A stretch of 39,636 nucleotides of DNA from JAGCJX01 sp045638645 (GTDB lineage Bacteria > Bacteroidota > Bacteroidia > Bacteroidales > UBA932), in contig JAZUBU010000021.1 of assembly GCA_045638645.1 (NCBI GenBank), positions 1-39,636 on the forward strand. The letters run 5' to 3'. Below the pieces are notes generated by a model. It made no database searches, was not told the DNA's origin, and was given only the letters and a program-made list of their open reading frames with translations. This document shows, one piece after another, positions 26,783 through 35,375 of the stretch. How positions within the stretch are numbered: position 1 is the first letter of the stretch; each line of letters begins with the position of its first letter. The position numbers and the translations under genes were made by a program.

Positions 26783-28426
26783 ATGAAAAGATTCTTGTTC
26801 TCTATTCTTGCCGCATTGGCGCTTGCCGGATGCACAGAAAAGTTGACTGATACCGGTTCCCCTGCAGAGAAAGGGGAACTGGAACGGTCATACATCTCTG
26901 TGACCCTCAAGTCGGATGATGCGGGTACCCGTGCCCAAGATGACCCGGACTTTGAATACGGAGAAGCGGACGAACGCTATGTTGACAATGTCCATTTCTT
27001 CCTCTTCAAGGACGACGGCAGCGCCTTCCCGGTAAACGCCGTGGGAGGCAAAAACTACCTCTCGTTCGAGGTCAAAAGCAGTGGCAACCAACCCGATGAA
27101 ACCGGCAAACCGAACGAAGGTCCGAACATCTCTGATGTCAAGGATAAGATTCTTGTTTTCGACAACTACAAGGGAGAATACCCAACACACATCGTGGCGG
27201 TCCTGAATTGGGATGCAAAATATCTCCAGCCCTCCTATTCGCTGGACAACCTCTACAACACACTCGCAGGAATCCGCAACACTGCCGGTCATTTCGTGAT
27301 GAGCAACTCCGTATATGCGGACATGCAAGGCAAGATTGTCCGAGCCAATGCCCTGACAATCGACCACATCGGCAAGACCGCGGAAGAGGCCAAGGCCCAT
27401 CCTGTAGAGATCTATGTCGAGAGGATCTCTTCAAAAGTGCAAGTGGAGGCCCAGGGGAACGTATCCGAACAGACGTCCACCTATGATATTGATCAAACCG
27501 TAAGCGAGACTCCGGTCTATGCAAAGGTCCTCGCATGGGAACTCTACAACGAATACCATCAGTCCATCCTCCTCAAGCACATCTATCCCGAAACTTGGGG
27601 CATGGCAAGTCAGATCGGTTTCTTATGGAACGATCCGAACCGGTTCCGTTCTTATTGGGCGGGATCCTACACCGGAACTTTCCCTGCAGACAACTGTTTT
27701 GACTGGGCCGGCGGAATCGAACCCGGAGGCACTGCTTACTGTGGAGAGAACTCCCGTCAGGCCGAGATGGATGCCGAAGGCAATGTCACATCGGACCCTC
27801 GTACCAAGGTCATCATCAAAGCACAACTGGTGGATGCAATGGGAAACGGTGTGGAAGTGGCAAACTGGTATGGTCATCACTATATCGGCGAGGATGCCGT
27901 GCGCACAGAAATCGCTTCGCTGCTTGCCAGCGAACTCTTCTATGCTGACGGTGCTGCATACAAAGCGATCGGTGAAGCTGATCTGAAGGCCGTTCCAGGT
28001 ATTCAGGCCCCGGAAGGAGCCGAAATCGAAGCCTTTGAGGTCTTCTTCCAGCTCTCGGACGAGGGTGCCGCGAAGGAATGGTTCACCTACAGCAGTGCGG
28101 AAGGCTACGTGAGTGCTTCTGACGAAGCCATCAACGCCCGTCTTGCCCAAGTGCAGCCGGCTCTGGTGTACAAGGAGGGCATGACCTATTACTTCACGGA
28201 AATCAAGCACCTGGGTTCGAAAGGCTCGGCATCAGAATACGGAGTCATCCGCAACCATGTCTACAAGGTCAACATCTCGGATATCAAAGGGCTTGGTACA
28301 CCGGTGTACGATCCGGAGGTGGATGTCGATGTGCCGGAACACCCGACGGACACCCATTCCTATGTCTCGGCACAGGTCCACATCCTTTCTTGGAAAGTCG
28401 TAAAGAACGATTATTCAGTGGAATAA
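26783..28426 (+). CDS. Mfa1-type fimbrillin lipoprotein, paralogue 2
   Basis: A 547-residue paralogue of the preceding gene. It has lipobox ALAGC (Cys17), TEK directly after, strand RSYISVTL, and a GTRAQ site with Arg50 at the same position as Lys50 of paralogue 1. Shared blocks include DNYKGEYP.HIVAVLNWD, VERISSKV, RFRSYWAGS, AYCGENSR and YGVIRNHVYKVNISDIKG..TPVYD. The C-terminus is again SYVSAQVHILSWKVV. It uses clearly more G/C-ending codons than paralogue 3. It lies 26 bases after paralogue 1 and 16 before paralogue 3. It could be an alternative shaft subunit or a minor component. Confidence 0.87.
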   Translation: MKRFLFSILAALALAGCTEKLTDTGSPAEKGELERSYISVTLKSDDAGTRAQDDPDFEYGEADERYVDNVHFFLFKDDGSAFPVNAVGGKNYLSFEVKSSGNQPDETGKPNEGPNISDVKDKILVFDNYKGEYPTHIVAVLNWDAKYLQPSYSLDNLYNTLAGIRNTAGHFVMSNSVYADMQGKIVRANALTIDHIGKTAEEAKAHPVEIYVERISSKVQVEAQGNVSEQTSTYDIDQTVSETPVYAKVLAWELYNEYHQSILLKHIYPETWGMASQIGFLWNDPNRFRSYWAGSYTGTFPADNCFDWAGGIEPGGTAYCGENSRQAEMDAEGNVTSDPRTKVIIKAQLVDAMGNGVEVANWYGHHYIGEDAVRTEIASLLASELFYADGAAYKAIGEADLKAVPGIQAPEGAEIEAFEVFFQLSDEGAAKEWFTYSSAEGYVSASDEAINARLAQVQPALVYKEGMTYYFTEIKHLGSKGSASEYGVIRNHVYKVNISDIKGLGTPVYDPEVDVDVPEHPTDTHSYVSAQVHILSWKVVKNDYSVE

Positions 28427-28442
28427 TTTAATACAAAATACA

Positions 28443-30206
28443 ATGAAAAAATATTTATTAATAGCTCTCGCAGCCCTCGGTATTGCTGCATGTACAGAAA
28501 AGATTGATGACACGCTCCACCATCCGGGTGATGTAGAAAGTTCCTACATCGCCATCAGCCTTTCAGCAACAGATCCGAGCACTCGTGCGAACGATGGAAC
28601 TTATCAAGAAGGAGAAGCGATTGAACGTGCGGTGGAGACTGCTTATTTCTTTTTCTTCAACGAGGATGGTAGTGCATTCCCGGTAAATGTCCATGATGGT
28701 GCAGCGAATGCTCCAGCTAATGATGGTGTCAATCATCTGCCGGCAACTATCAATCCGACAACCGGTGCAGATATGAACAACGTATCTGATATCAAGAATG
28801 TTGTGCTGCTCCTGAAAAACTATAAGGGTACATATCCCGCAAAAATTGTTGCTGTGCTCAACTGGGTACCTACCCCCGATAAAGCTTATTCATTAACGGA
28901 GCTTCAAACAACCTTGGTTGATGTACGCAGCGAAGAGATCGGAGACTTGAACGGCAAATTTATCATGAGCAATGCAGTTTATGCGAAAGAGGGAACCACT
29001 GTTGTTAATGCAACTCCTCTGACTGCTGCAAACATCTTTACCGATGAGACCAATGCGAAGGCCAACCCTGTCACCATCTACGTGGAAAGAGCAGCCGCAA
29101 AGGTTACCGTTACCACAACTGAAGGTAATACCGTTTTTGATCTGAAAAAACCTGTAACTATCGGTGGCTCCAATACCCCTGTTTATGCGAGGATTTTAGG
29201 TTGGGAACTGTATAACGACTATCAGCAGTCATATCTGGTAAAGAACATCGATCCGACATGGACAGATGCAAATATTGGATTCACATGGAATGACAGCCCG
29301 TGGTATCGTAGCTATTGGGCTATTTCACAGACAGGATCGTTCCCTGATAATAGTTTCCAGTATGAGTATGTTTCTGGAGAGACAAAGACCTATGGTTTCG
29401 GCTTCGGAACAGCAGCAAATGTTACTGCTGGTACATATGCAGATAACACATACACCTACTGTGGAGAGAACACGAATCGTTCTGTTTCTGATCGTACCAA
29501 GGTTATCCTTAAGGCTCAACTGCAGAAAGAGAACGGTGACCCTGTAGAACTTGCCCGCTGGTATACGACCGAGTATCTTGGTGAGGAAGACCTTCGGGTT
29601 GCTGTAGCCAATACCCTCAAATATACTTTGTATTATGAAGACGGAGTGGGAACTGGCAATTATGTTGGTCTTGAACCAGAGGATCTTCAATGCGTAAGCC
29701 CTGTCTACGATGAACATGGAACGATCACAAATGGAGCCCCTTCAACGATTAAATCTTATGAGGTGTTCTTCCAATTATCAACAGAAGGTCAAACAAAGAC
29801 CTGGTATAAAAACGAAGGTGGCTCAAAGGTTCCAATGAGCCAAGATAGTTCTGCAGATCCAAATGGAGTCTCAGCGACTAATGCATATCTTGCATCAAAT
29901 GTTGCTCCTGCAACTGTATACAAGACCGGCCAGACATATTATTTCTTTGATATTCAACACCTTGGAAATTCCAAGGACAATGTAGAACAAATCGGTGAGT
30001 ATGGAGTAGTACGTAATCATATCTATGCGATTAATATCAACTCCATCGGAGGTTACGGCTCGCCGATATACATTGGGACTTCAAACATTGTAACTCCTCC
30101 GGAATACCCCGATGATCCGACCGGAGAAGAGACTTCATTCGTATCTGCAGAGGTACGAATCCTGTCTTGGCGCATCGTTTCTCAGGGTGTTGACATCCAG
30201 AATTAA
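28443..30206 (+). CDS. Mfa1-type fimbrillin lipoprotein, paralogue 3
   Basis: The longest paralogue at 587 residues. It has lipobox GIAAC (Cys17), TEK, SSYIAISLS and STRAND with Arg48 as the likely processing site. It carries an extra Gly/Thr-rich stretch near residue 310-335 (ETKTYGFGFGTAANVTAG) and a longer loop before the C-terminal domain (SQDSSADPNGVSATN) not found in the other two. The end again matches: YGVVRNHIYAININ...SFVSAEVRILSWRIVS. Its codons are more A/T-ending than those of paralogue 2. The hairpin at 30228-30261 follows, so transcripts may stop here and keep the three fimbrillins more abundant than the downstream genes. Confidence 0.87.
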   Translation: MKKYLLIALAALGIAACTEKIDDTLHHPGDVESSYIAISLSATDPSTRANDGTYQEGEAIERAVETAYFFFFNEDGSAFPVNVHDGAANAPANDGVNHLPATINPTTGADMNNVSDIKNVVLLLKNYKGTYPAKIVAVLNWVPTPDKAYSLTELQTTLVDVRSEEIGDLNGKFIMSNAVYAKEGTTVVNATPLTAANIFTDETNAKANPVTIYVERAAAKVTVTTTEGNTVFDLKKPVTIGGSNTPVYARILGWELYNDYQQSYLVKNIDPTWTDANIGFTWNDSPWYRSYWAISQTGSFPDNSFQYEYVSGETKTYGFGFGTAANVTAGTYADNTYTYCGENTNRSVSDRTKVILKAQLQKENGDPVELARWYTTEYLGEEDLRVAVANTLKYTLYYEDGVGTGNYVGLEPEDLQCVSPVYDEHGTITNGAPSTIKSYEVFFQLSTEGQTKTWYKNEGGSKVPMSQDSSADPNGVSATNAYLASNVAPATVYKTGQTYYFFDIQHLGNSKDNVEQIGEYGVVRNHIYAININSIGGYGSPIYIGTSNIVTPPEYPDDPTGEETSFVSAEVRILSWRIVSQGVDIQN

Positions 30207-30227
30207 CAAACGAACCAAACATTCACC

Positions 30228-30272
30228 AAGGGACCGCCGGGCGGTCGCAACACGGTCCCTTTTATAATTTTT
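30228..30272 (+). terminator. Terminator or attenuator between fimbrillin and anchor genes
   Basis: AAGGGACCG (30228-30236) pairs exactly with CGGTCCCTT (30253-30261) and is followed by TTATAATTTTT, an intrinsic-terminator layout. A second perfect stem, GACCGCC/GGCGGTC (30232-30238 with 30240-30246), shares bases with the first, so the two full stems exclude each other. The anchor gene begins 21 bases after the 9-bp stem, so partial read-through is needed for its expression. Confidence 0.7.
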
Positions 30273-30282
30273 ATCAATTCAA

Positions 30283-31320
30283 ATGAACAGAGTGCATGCA
30301 ATCAGAAGAATCGTCCTGGCCCTGTCAATGGTGGCGGCAGCGCTGATGGCTTCTTCGTGCGAAAATGGGCTCATCTTCGAAGGTGAGGGGGACTGCGGTG
30401 TGTACTACCGCATACGTTTCAAATACGACTACAACATAAAGTTTGCAGACGCCTTTGCCAACGAGGTGAATTCGGTTGCACTCTATGTCTTCGACGAGAA
30501 CGACGTTCTGGTTGAGGAAATCGCCACCACCGACAAACAAGCGCTCTCCAGCGGTTCGTTTGAGATTCCTCTTGAATTGCAGGCCGGCCGCTATACACTC
30601 CTGGCCTGGGGAGGACTGTTGCATGAGGAGTCTTTCGACCTGCTCGCGCAAACGGAAGTGGGCAAGACGAAGCTCCAGGAACTGCGGGTGAGAATGCACC
30701 GGCAATATGACGAAAACGGAAAGGCCACCGTCCGCGAAGACCTGCTTCCGCTTTACCAGGGTTCAATGTCTCTGGAGGTGACGCAGAAGCCAGGCACCTA
30801 CACCGAGACCCTGTCCCTTATGAAGAACACCAACGTGATCCGCATCCTCCTGCATGAGATGTCAGGACACGACGTGGACCCAGACCAATTCATCTTCGAA
30901 ATCAACGACGACAACGGCCTCTATGACTGGGATAACTCTCTGCTGGACGATGAAATGATCACTTACTCGGCCTGGCACCAGAGCACAGGTTCTGCCGAGG
31001 TCGATGATACGGACGTCAAGGCCGTGACATCCGTAAGCGTTGCATTGGCCGAACTCACAATCGGCCGCATGCGGGCAGGAGATTCGCCTGTCCTGCATAT
31101 CAAGAACCGCGAGACCGGAGAAGACGTATTCCGTATCCCGGTAGCGGATTACGCCCTGCTTGTCAAAGGTTACTACAGACAGGACATGGGCGATCAGGAA
31201 TACCTGGACCGTCAGGACGAATACACAATGACCTTCTTCCTGGATGAAGGAGAATGGGTAAGTTCAGTCATTTACATCAACTCCTGGAGAGTGGTGCTGA
31301 ACAACACAGAATTGAATTAG
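30283..31320 (+). CDS. FimB/Mfa2-type fimbrial anchor lipoprotein
   Basis: A 345-residue lipoprotein with lipobox MASSC (Cys26) and the Mfa2/FimB pattern: GDCGVYYRIRFKYDYNIKFADAF near the start, then VALYVFDENDVLVEE, AGRYTLLAWGG, and a second beta-sandwich with FLDEGEW.SSVIYINSWRVV at the end. It lacks a basic-T-A processing site near the N-terminus, as expected for a subunit that stays lipidated and holds the fimbria to the outer membrane and limits its length. It follows the terminator/attenuator hairpin and precedes three accessory genes. Confidence 0.88.
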   Translation: MNRVHAIRRIVLALSMVAAALMASSCENGLIFEGEGDCGVYYRIRFKYDYNIKFADAFANEVNSVALYVFDENDVLVEEIATTDKQALSSGSFEIPLELQAGRYTLLAWGGLLHEESFDLLAQTEVGKTKLQELRVRMHRQYDENGKATVREDLLPLYQGSMSLEVTQKPGTYTETLSLMKNTNVIRILLHEMSGHDVDPDQFIFEINDDNGLYDWDNSLLDDEMITYSAWHQSTGSAEVDDTDVKAVTSVSVALAELTIGRMRAGDSPVLHIKNRETGEDVFRIPVADYALLVKGYYRQDMGDQEYLDRQDEYTMTFFLDEGEWVSSVIYINSWRVVLNNTELN

Positions 31321-31324
31321 ATCC

Positions 31325-31340
31325 CTCGACTTCGCTCGAG
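31325..31340. repeat. Short hairpin between anchor and first accessory gene
   Basis: CTCGACTTCGCTCGAG can fold with five to six pairs (CTCGA/TCGAG). Similar CTTCGC-centred palindromes are common intergenic elements in Bacteroidetes. It has no T-run directly after it. Confidence 0.4.
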
Positions 31341-31375
31341 ATAAAAACTGCATAGAAAAAAGGAACATTCCATAA

Positions 31376-33001
31376 ATGAGAGGAACGGTGAAATATCTTG
31401 CGCTACTTCTGGCGGGCATCTTGGCTGCATCGTGCATTTTCGATGCGGACCAATGCGTCATGCCTGCAGACCAGCCGCATGCTGTCCTGTTCACCGTCGC
31501 TCTCGACCAGCAGAGAACCAAGGCTTCGTGGTCAGATTCTTATGACTCCGAGTCCGGAGAGCCGTTTGACTGCCGCATCATCCCAGAAGGCCTGAAAGTC
31601 GTAGTATGTACTCAGAACGGAAGCCGCGTGGGAGTTCTTCAAGACCTGGGATACTGGCCGATAAACGAAGAGCATACCCAATTCCAGTTTGTCGGACAAC
31701 TTCCGGCAGAGTTTGTTGCTCATTACAACGAACACCGTGACACACCCTACTACAAATTCATGGTTCTTGCCAACTGCGGAGACCACTCGAGCGGCGTAGA
31801 ATATATCTCATACAGACATGAGCAGCTCAATCCTAATTCGGAGAACGCTGCAATCCCGATGTGGGGCGTAAAAGAGGCGGATGTAAGTCCGTTGCTGAAC
31901 AACAGCCGTCTTGATCTTGGAGAGATCTGGCTGCTTCGTGCCGCTGCGAAGATTGAAGTGAAGCTTTCGGATGTAATGAAGAAAAAAGGCACGACTTCCA
32001 TCAATTCTGCAACCCTTAAGTACTATAACCAGACCGGATACGTACTGCCTTCTTATTGGTCACAGGTATCAGAAACAAAAAGTCTTGACCAGGAAAACTG
32101 CTTCAGGGGCTATCGGCATGCAGCCGTCAATCTGCCTTTCTACAAGGATGAAGAGACCGGAAACGTATACGTCTATGTGACCGAGTACAACAACATTGAT
32201 TACGCAGGCGAACGCAACAAGATCAGCCTCGAGTTCACCATCAATGGCGTTGACAAGTATTTTGAGGATGCGATCTCGTTCTGCGATTATAAGGACGGAA
32301 AACTGGTGGAGGACTCCCATTACAACGTCGTCCGCAATCATATCTACGAGTTTGAAATCCTGAGCATCGCGGGAGACAACCTCGAGCTGCAGTACACCGT
32401 GGCCGACTGGGACGCTGAGGACTGGGGCGACGGTATGGACTACGAGGAACATGAACTTGCCTATCCCACCTATCACAACCCGGTTGTGCCAAGAGAGTAC
32501 CTGACACTGCGGCCGGAACAGATTACGAATTATACGATCAATCGGCAGCCCCAGATGTATTATAATGCCAATAAGCTTGAAGAGGGCGCATTTGAGTGTT
32601 TCTTCCAGGTTGTGGCTCCGGCTGACGTGAAGTGGAAGCCGGGTATTACCGGAACGAAAGAGAATTATCAGATCCGAATCTATAAGAATATAACAAGCAG
32701 CAACTTGGCAGGTGAACTGGCATACGACTCAGGAGATAATACGAAGCAGAGTGATCTGGGGTGCTGCCAGCAGAACGAGTGGTTCCGCATCGTCGTCTTC
32801 CCGCTGAGCGGTGATGGAGCAGATAAAAATAACATTGACTTCACCATTTCATATTATCAGGTGTGGACAGACCAGTATATTCACCTTTATATCAACGGCG
32901 AATATGACCGAATCAGATGGCCCGGCAGCGGAACCAACCCGAAGATCATTACCATCGCTCATGTGGGGCAGCAGGTAACAAACGAAATTGACGAATCATG
33001 A
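31376..33001 (+). CDS. Fimbrial accessory/tip lipoprotein, Mfa-like
   Basis: A 541-residue lipoprotein with lipobox LAASC (Cys20). The N-terminal half follows the fimbrillin plan: VLFTVALDQQRTKASW with a basic processing site, RAAAKIEVKLS, and HYNVVRNHIYEFEI...VADWDAEDW. An extra C-terminal domain of about 180 residues (from about 365, YPTYHNPVVP, on) has its own beta-rich pattern and a Cys-Cys pair (DLGCCQQ). It corresponds in place to the accessory subunits Mfa3-Mfa5 of P. gingivalis, which sit at or near the tip. Its last four bases overlap the next start (ATGA), so the two are translationally coupled. The exact role is inferred. Confidence 0.75.
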   Translation: MRGTVKYLALLLAGILAASCIFDADQCVMPADQPHAVLFTVALDQQRTKASWSDSYDSESGEPFDCRIIPEGLKVVVCTQNGSRVGVLQDLGYWPINEEHTQFQFVGQLPAEFVAHYNEHRDTPYYKFMVLANCGDHSSGVEYISYRHEQLNPNSENAAIPMWGVKEADVSPLLNNSRLDLGEIWLLRAAAKIEVKLSDVMKKKGTTSINSATLKYYNQTGYVLPSYWSQVSETKSLDQENCFRGYRHAAVNLPFYKDEETGNVYVYVTEYNNIDYAGERNKISLEFTINGVDKYFEDAISFCDYKDGKLVEDSHYNVVRNHIYEFEILSIAGDNLELQYTVADWDAEDWGDGMDYEEHELAYPTYHNPVVPREYLTLRPEQITNYTINRQPQMYYNANKLEEGAFECFFQVVAPADVKWKPGITGTKENYQIRIYKNITSSNLAGELAYDSGDNTKQSDLGCCQQNEWFRIVVFPLSGDGADKNNIDFTISYYQVWTDQYIHLYINGEYDRIRWPGSGTNPKIITIAHVGQQVTNEIDES

Positions 33002-35364
33002 AGAACCGGATACTATCGATATTATCATTACTCATGACGGCACTTTGGACGGTGTCATGTACTGACTTGTCCAAAGACTTGGGCATGACTGCGGATGACG
33101 GAGCTATCGTCCTGCATTTCCAGACCCCTGATGTTGCAGTCAAAGGCACAATCGAGGACAATGCGTGCGAGTCGTACATGAGTCATCTGGATGTGCTGGT
33201 ATATGAGTGGGACGGGGAAAATCATTTACCGTTCCACTACGAGAGGATATCGGTGTCTGCCACTCCGCAGGGATCCGTTTCGTTGCATAAGACCAAGAAT
33301 GACTTTACGGAGAACGCGCAATATAAGTTCTTTGTGATTGCGAACAGTACGCTCAACGAGTCGGCATATTATAGTGGAGAGAACCTCATATCATACAAGA
33401 GTTTCCTGGAACTCGATCAGACTGACAAGCTGATTCATCTTTCCGGAGTCGACCACAACATCATGAACCCGCACTATCCTCAGATGTTCCTGATGGATGG
33501 AGTCGCTTACATGGGTGAGTCGGAACCCGCTGCGCCGGGTCGTGTGGTGGTGAATGATCCGAACTCAACCGAGGATGTCGTGCTGAAAGTGACTCTCCGC
33601 CGTGCTGCAGCAAAGATTCTGATTACAATCATTCCAGGCGACAAAGTGACTTTTACTCCTGAACTGATGGCGCAGTCGGATGGTTACCTCATCCGTAACA
33701 TGCCGAACCGGACTACCCTTGCTGCCGAGGGAGGTTATCCGTTGAATGAAAGTGGTGCAAGACCCTATTGGGAGTCGACAACGATCTCCCAGAGTCCGTA
33801 TTTCAATATGGTGAAAGTGCAGGATGAGAATGGCGTGGAGCACAATGGTATGCAGCTTACGGCTTATTGTTATTCGCACGAATGGCTGAAAGATTATGTG
33901 TTTGAGCGGGGTACTTCTGTGGTGATGATGCTCCCGTTGAAATACAAGGAGTCTGATGAAGCGGAGGAGATAGAGTACGTCAACAACTACTATCAGTTCT
34001 CTGTGACCAAGAATCTGAAGATCAAACGCAACACCGTCTACGACCTCCGGATCAAGCTGAATGCTCCTGGTGCAGAGGACATCACCACACCGGAAGAGGT
34101 GAAAGAGATTCAGTATTTCACAGCCCCGTGGGAAGTAGTGAACCTGCCGGTTTCGGGAGAGAATACGATCAAGTACCTGAAAGTAAACAAGGAGAAAATC
34201 TATATGTATAACGTGGCTGACGACAATACCTCGCTTTATTTCTCCTCTTCTTCGCCGGTGACCGTTACCGTTGTTTCGGGTAGTGTACATTATTACGACA
34301 AGTACAATGTTAAGCAAACTTTAAGTTCCAATAGCAAAGAAGTCCGCAGTATAAAGGCATCCACCGCACCTGGCGCTGTATCCGGCAACATATCCGTTCA
34401 TAGCGATACCCCAACCAACAACACGATCCGCTGCTTTCAGCTCAAGGTAACCAATGAGGAGGGATTGAGTGAGATTGTCAATGTGGAGCAGTATCCTTTG
34501 ATCTTCATCACCAACGGACTTCCTTGGTATTCGTATCGGGATGACTATTATTACCGTGCAAATCAGGGACACAAATTCAGAGACAATGTCTCCTCCAGTA
34601 CCGTTAATGGCGACAACCCGACAACGTATCAGAATACGGGTGACCGTATCGTCAGCATCTATACCATCGATAAAGTGGATACTGACAACAAGACGGCAAC
34701 CTACACTTATTCAAGCGCAGCGCCCAGTTCAAATTATGGTTGGACATGTTCGAAGGTACGTGGAAATAAAGACCGCGATGGAAAACGTTATGTCATAAAC
34801 TATTACTATTATGACCGGTACGGGTCACAAAAAACAAGTAGTTGTGAGACGCACAATGTCAGAAACTACCATGTCCGCATGATGGCTTCTTCTGGTAACT
34901 ATACCGTTGGCCGTCCTGCCCTTGACGAGTATGGGTATACGGCTGGCGATGACGACAACGCAAAACTTATTTCACCTTCTTTTGTGATTGCTTCGCGTCT
35001 GGGTGCCGTGCTTTCTACGTATAGTAACCTGAGCAGATTGAACAGCAAAGAGAAACTTGTTGTATTTGCCGACCACTGCAAGAACTATGTAGAGGTGGAA
35101 GATGTGAATGATGACGGCAGGACAAAGGGTCAGGTGTATGATAACTGGCGCTTGCCTACTGAGGCCGAGCTAAAGATCATTATGGATATCCAGGGGGGTG
35201 ATGGCGTTGATGCTCAGGCGATAGACTTTCTTCTTAACGGAGGTTACTACATGAGTGCAAGCGGACCGGTTTTCAACCCGAAGAATACAAGCAATGTAAG
35301 GGAGGCCAATGACAAATGGAGTGTGTCAGACGTCGCCATCCGCTGCGTTCGAGATGCTTTTTAA
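32998..35364 (+). CDS. Fimbrial accessory/tip lipoprotein with C-terminal FISUMP-like domain
   Basis: A 788-residue lipoprotein with lipobox WTVSC (Cys21) and a fimbrillin-like N-terminal part (IVLHFQTPDVAVKGTIE, LRRAAAKILITI, LKIKRNTVYDLRIKL). A middle beta-rich region of about 200 residues follows, with a Tyr-rich patch (WYSYRDDYYYRANQG; later NYYYYDRYGSQK). The last 100 residues contain NWRLPTEAEL...GGYYMSASGP...WSVSDVAIRCVRD, like the FISUMP/DUF1566 lectin-like fold. Such a domain at the end of a fimbrial subunit suggests an adhesin at the tip. The fold is recognised by motif; the ligand is unknown. Confidence 0.75.
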   Translation: MKNRILSILSLLMTALWTVSCTDLSKDLGMTADDGAIVLHFQTPDVAVKGTIEDNACESYMSHLDVLVYEWDGENHLPFHYERISVSATPQGSVSLHKTKNDFTENAQYKFFVIANSTLNESAYYSGENLISYKSFLELDQTDKLIHLSGVDHNIMNPHYPQMFLMDGVAYMGESEPAAPGRVVVNDPNSTEDVVLKVTLRRAAAKILITIIPGDKVTFTPELMAQSDGYLIRNMPNRTTLAAEGGYPLNESGARPYWESTTISQSPYFNMVKVQDENGVEHNGMQLTAYCYSHEWLKDYVFERGTSVVMMLPLKYKESDEAEEIEYVNNYYQFSVTKNLKIKRNTVYDLRIKLNAPGAEDITTPEEVKEIQYFTAPWEVVNLPVSGENTIKYLKVNKEKIYMYNVADDNTSLYFSSSSPVTVTVVSGSVHYYDKYNVKQTLSSNSKEVRSIKASTAPGAVSGNISVHSDTPTNNTIRCFQLKVTNEEGLSEIVNVEQYPLIFITNGLPWYSYRDDYYYRANQGHKFRDNVSSSTVNGDNPTTYQNTGDRIVSIYTIDKVDTDNKTATYTYSSAAPSSNYGWTCSKVRGNKDRDGKRYVINYYYYDRYGSQKTSSCETHNVRNYHVRMMASSGNYTVGRPALDEYGYTAGDDDNAKLISPSFVIASRLGAVLSTYSNLSRLNSKEKLVVFADHCKNYVEVEDVNDDGRTKGQVYDNWRLPTEAELKIIMDIQGGDGVDAQAIDFLLNGGYYMSASGPVFNPKNTSNVREANDKWSVSDVAIRCVRDAF

Positions 35365-35375
35365 AGATAATTCAG

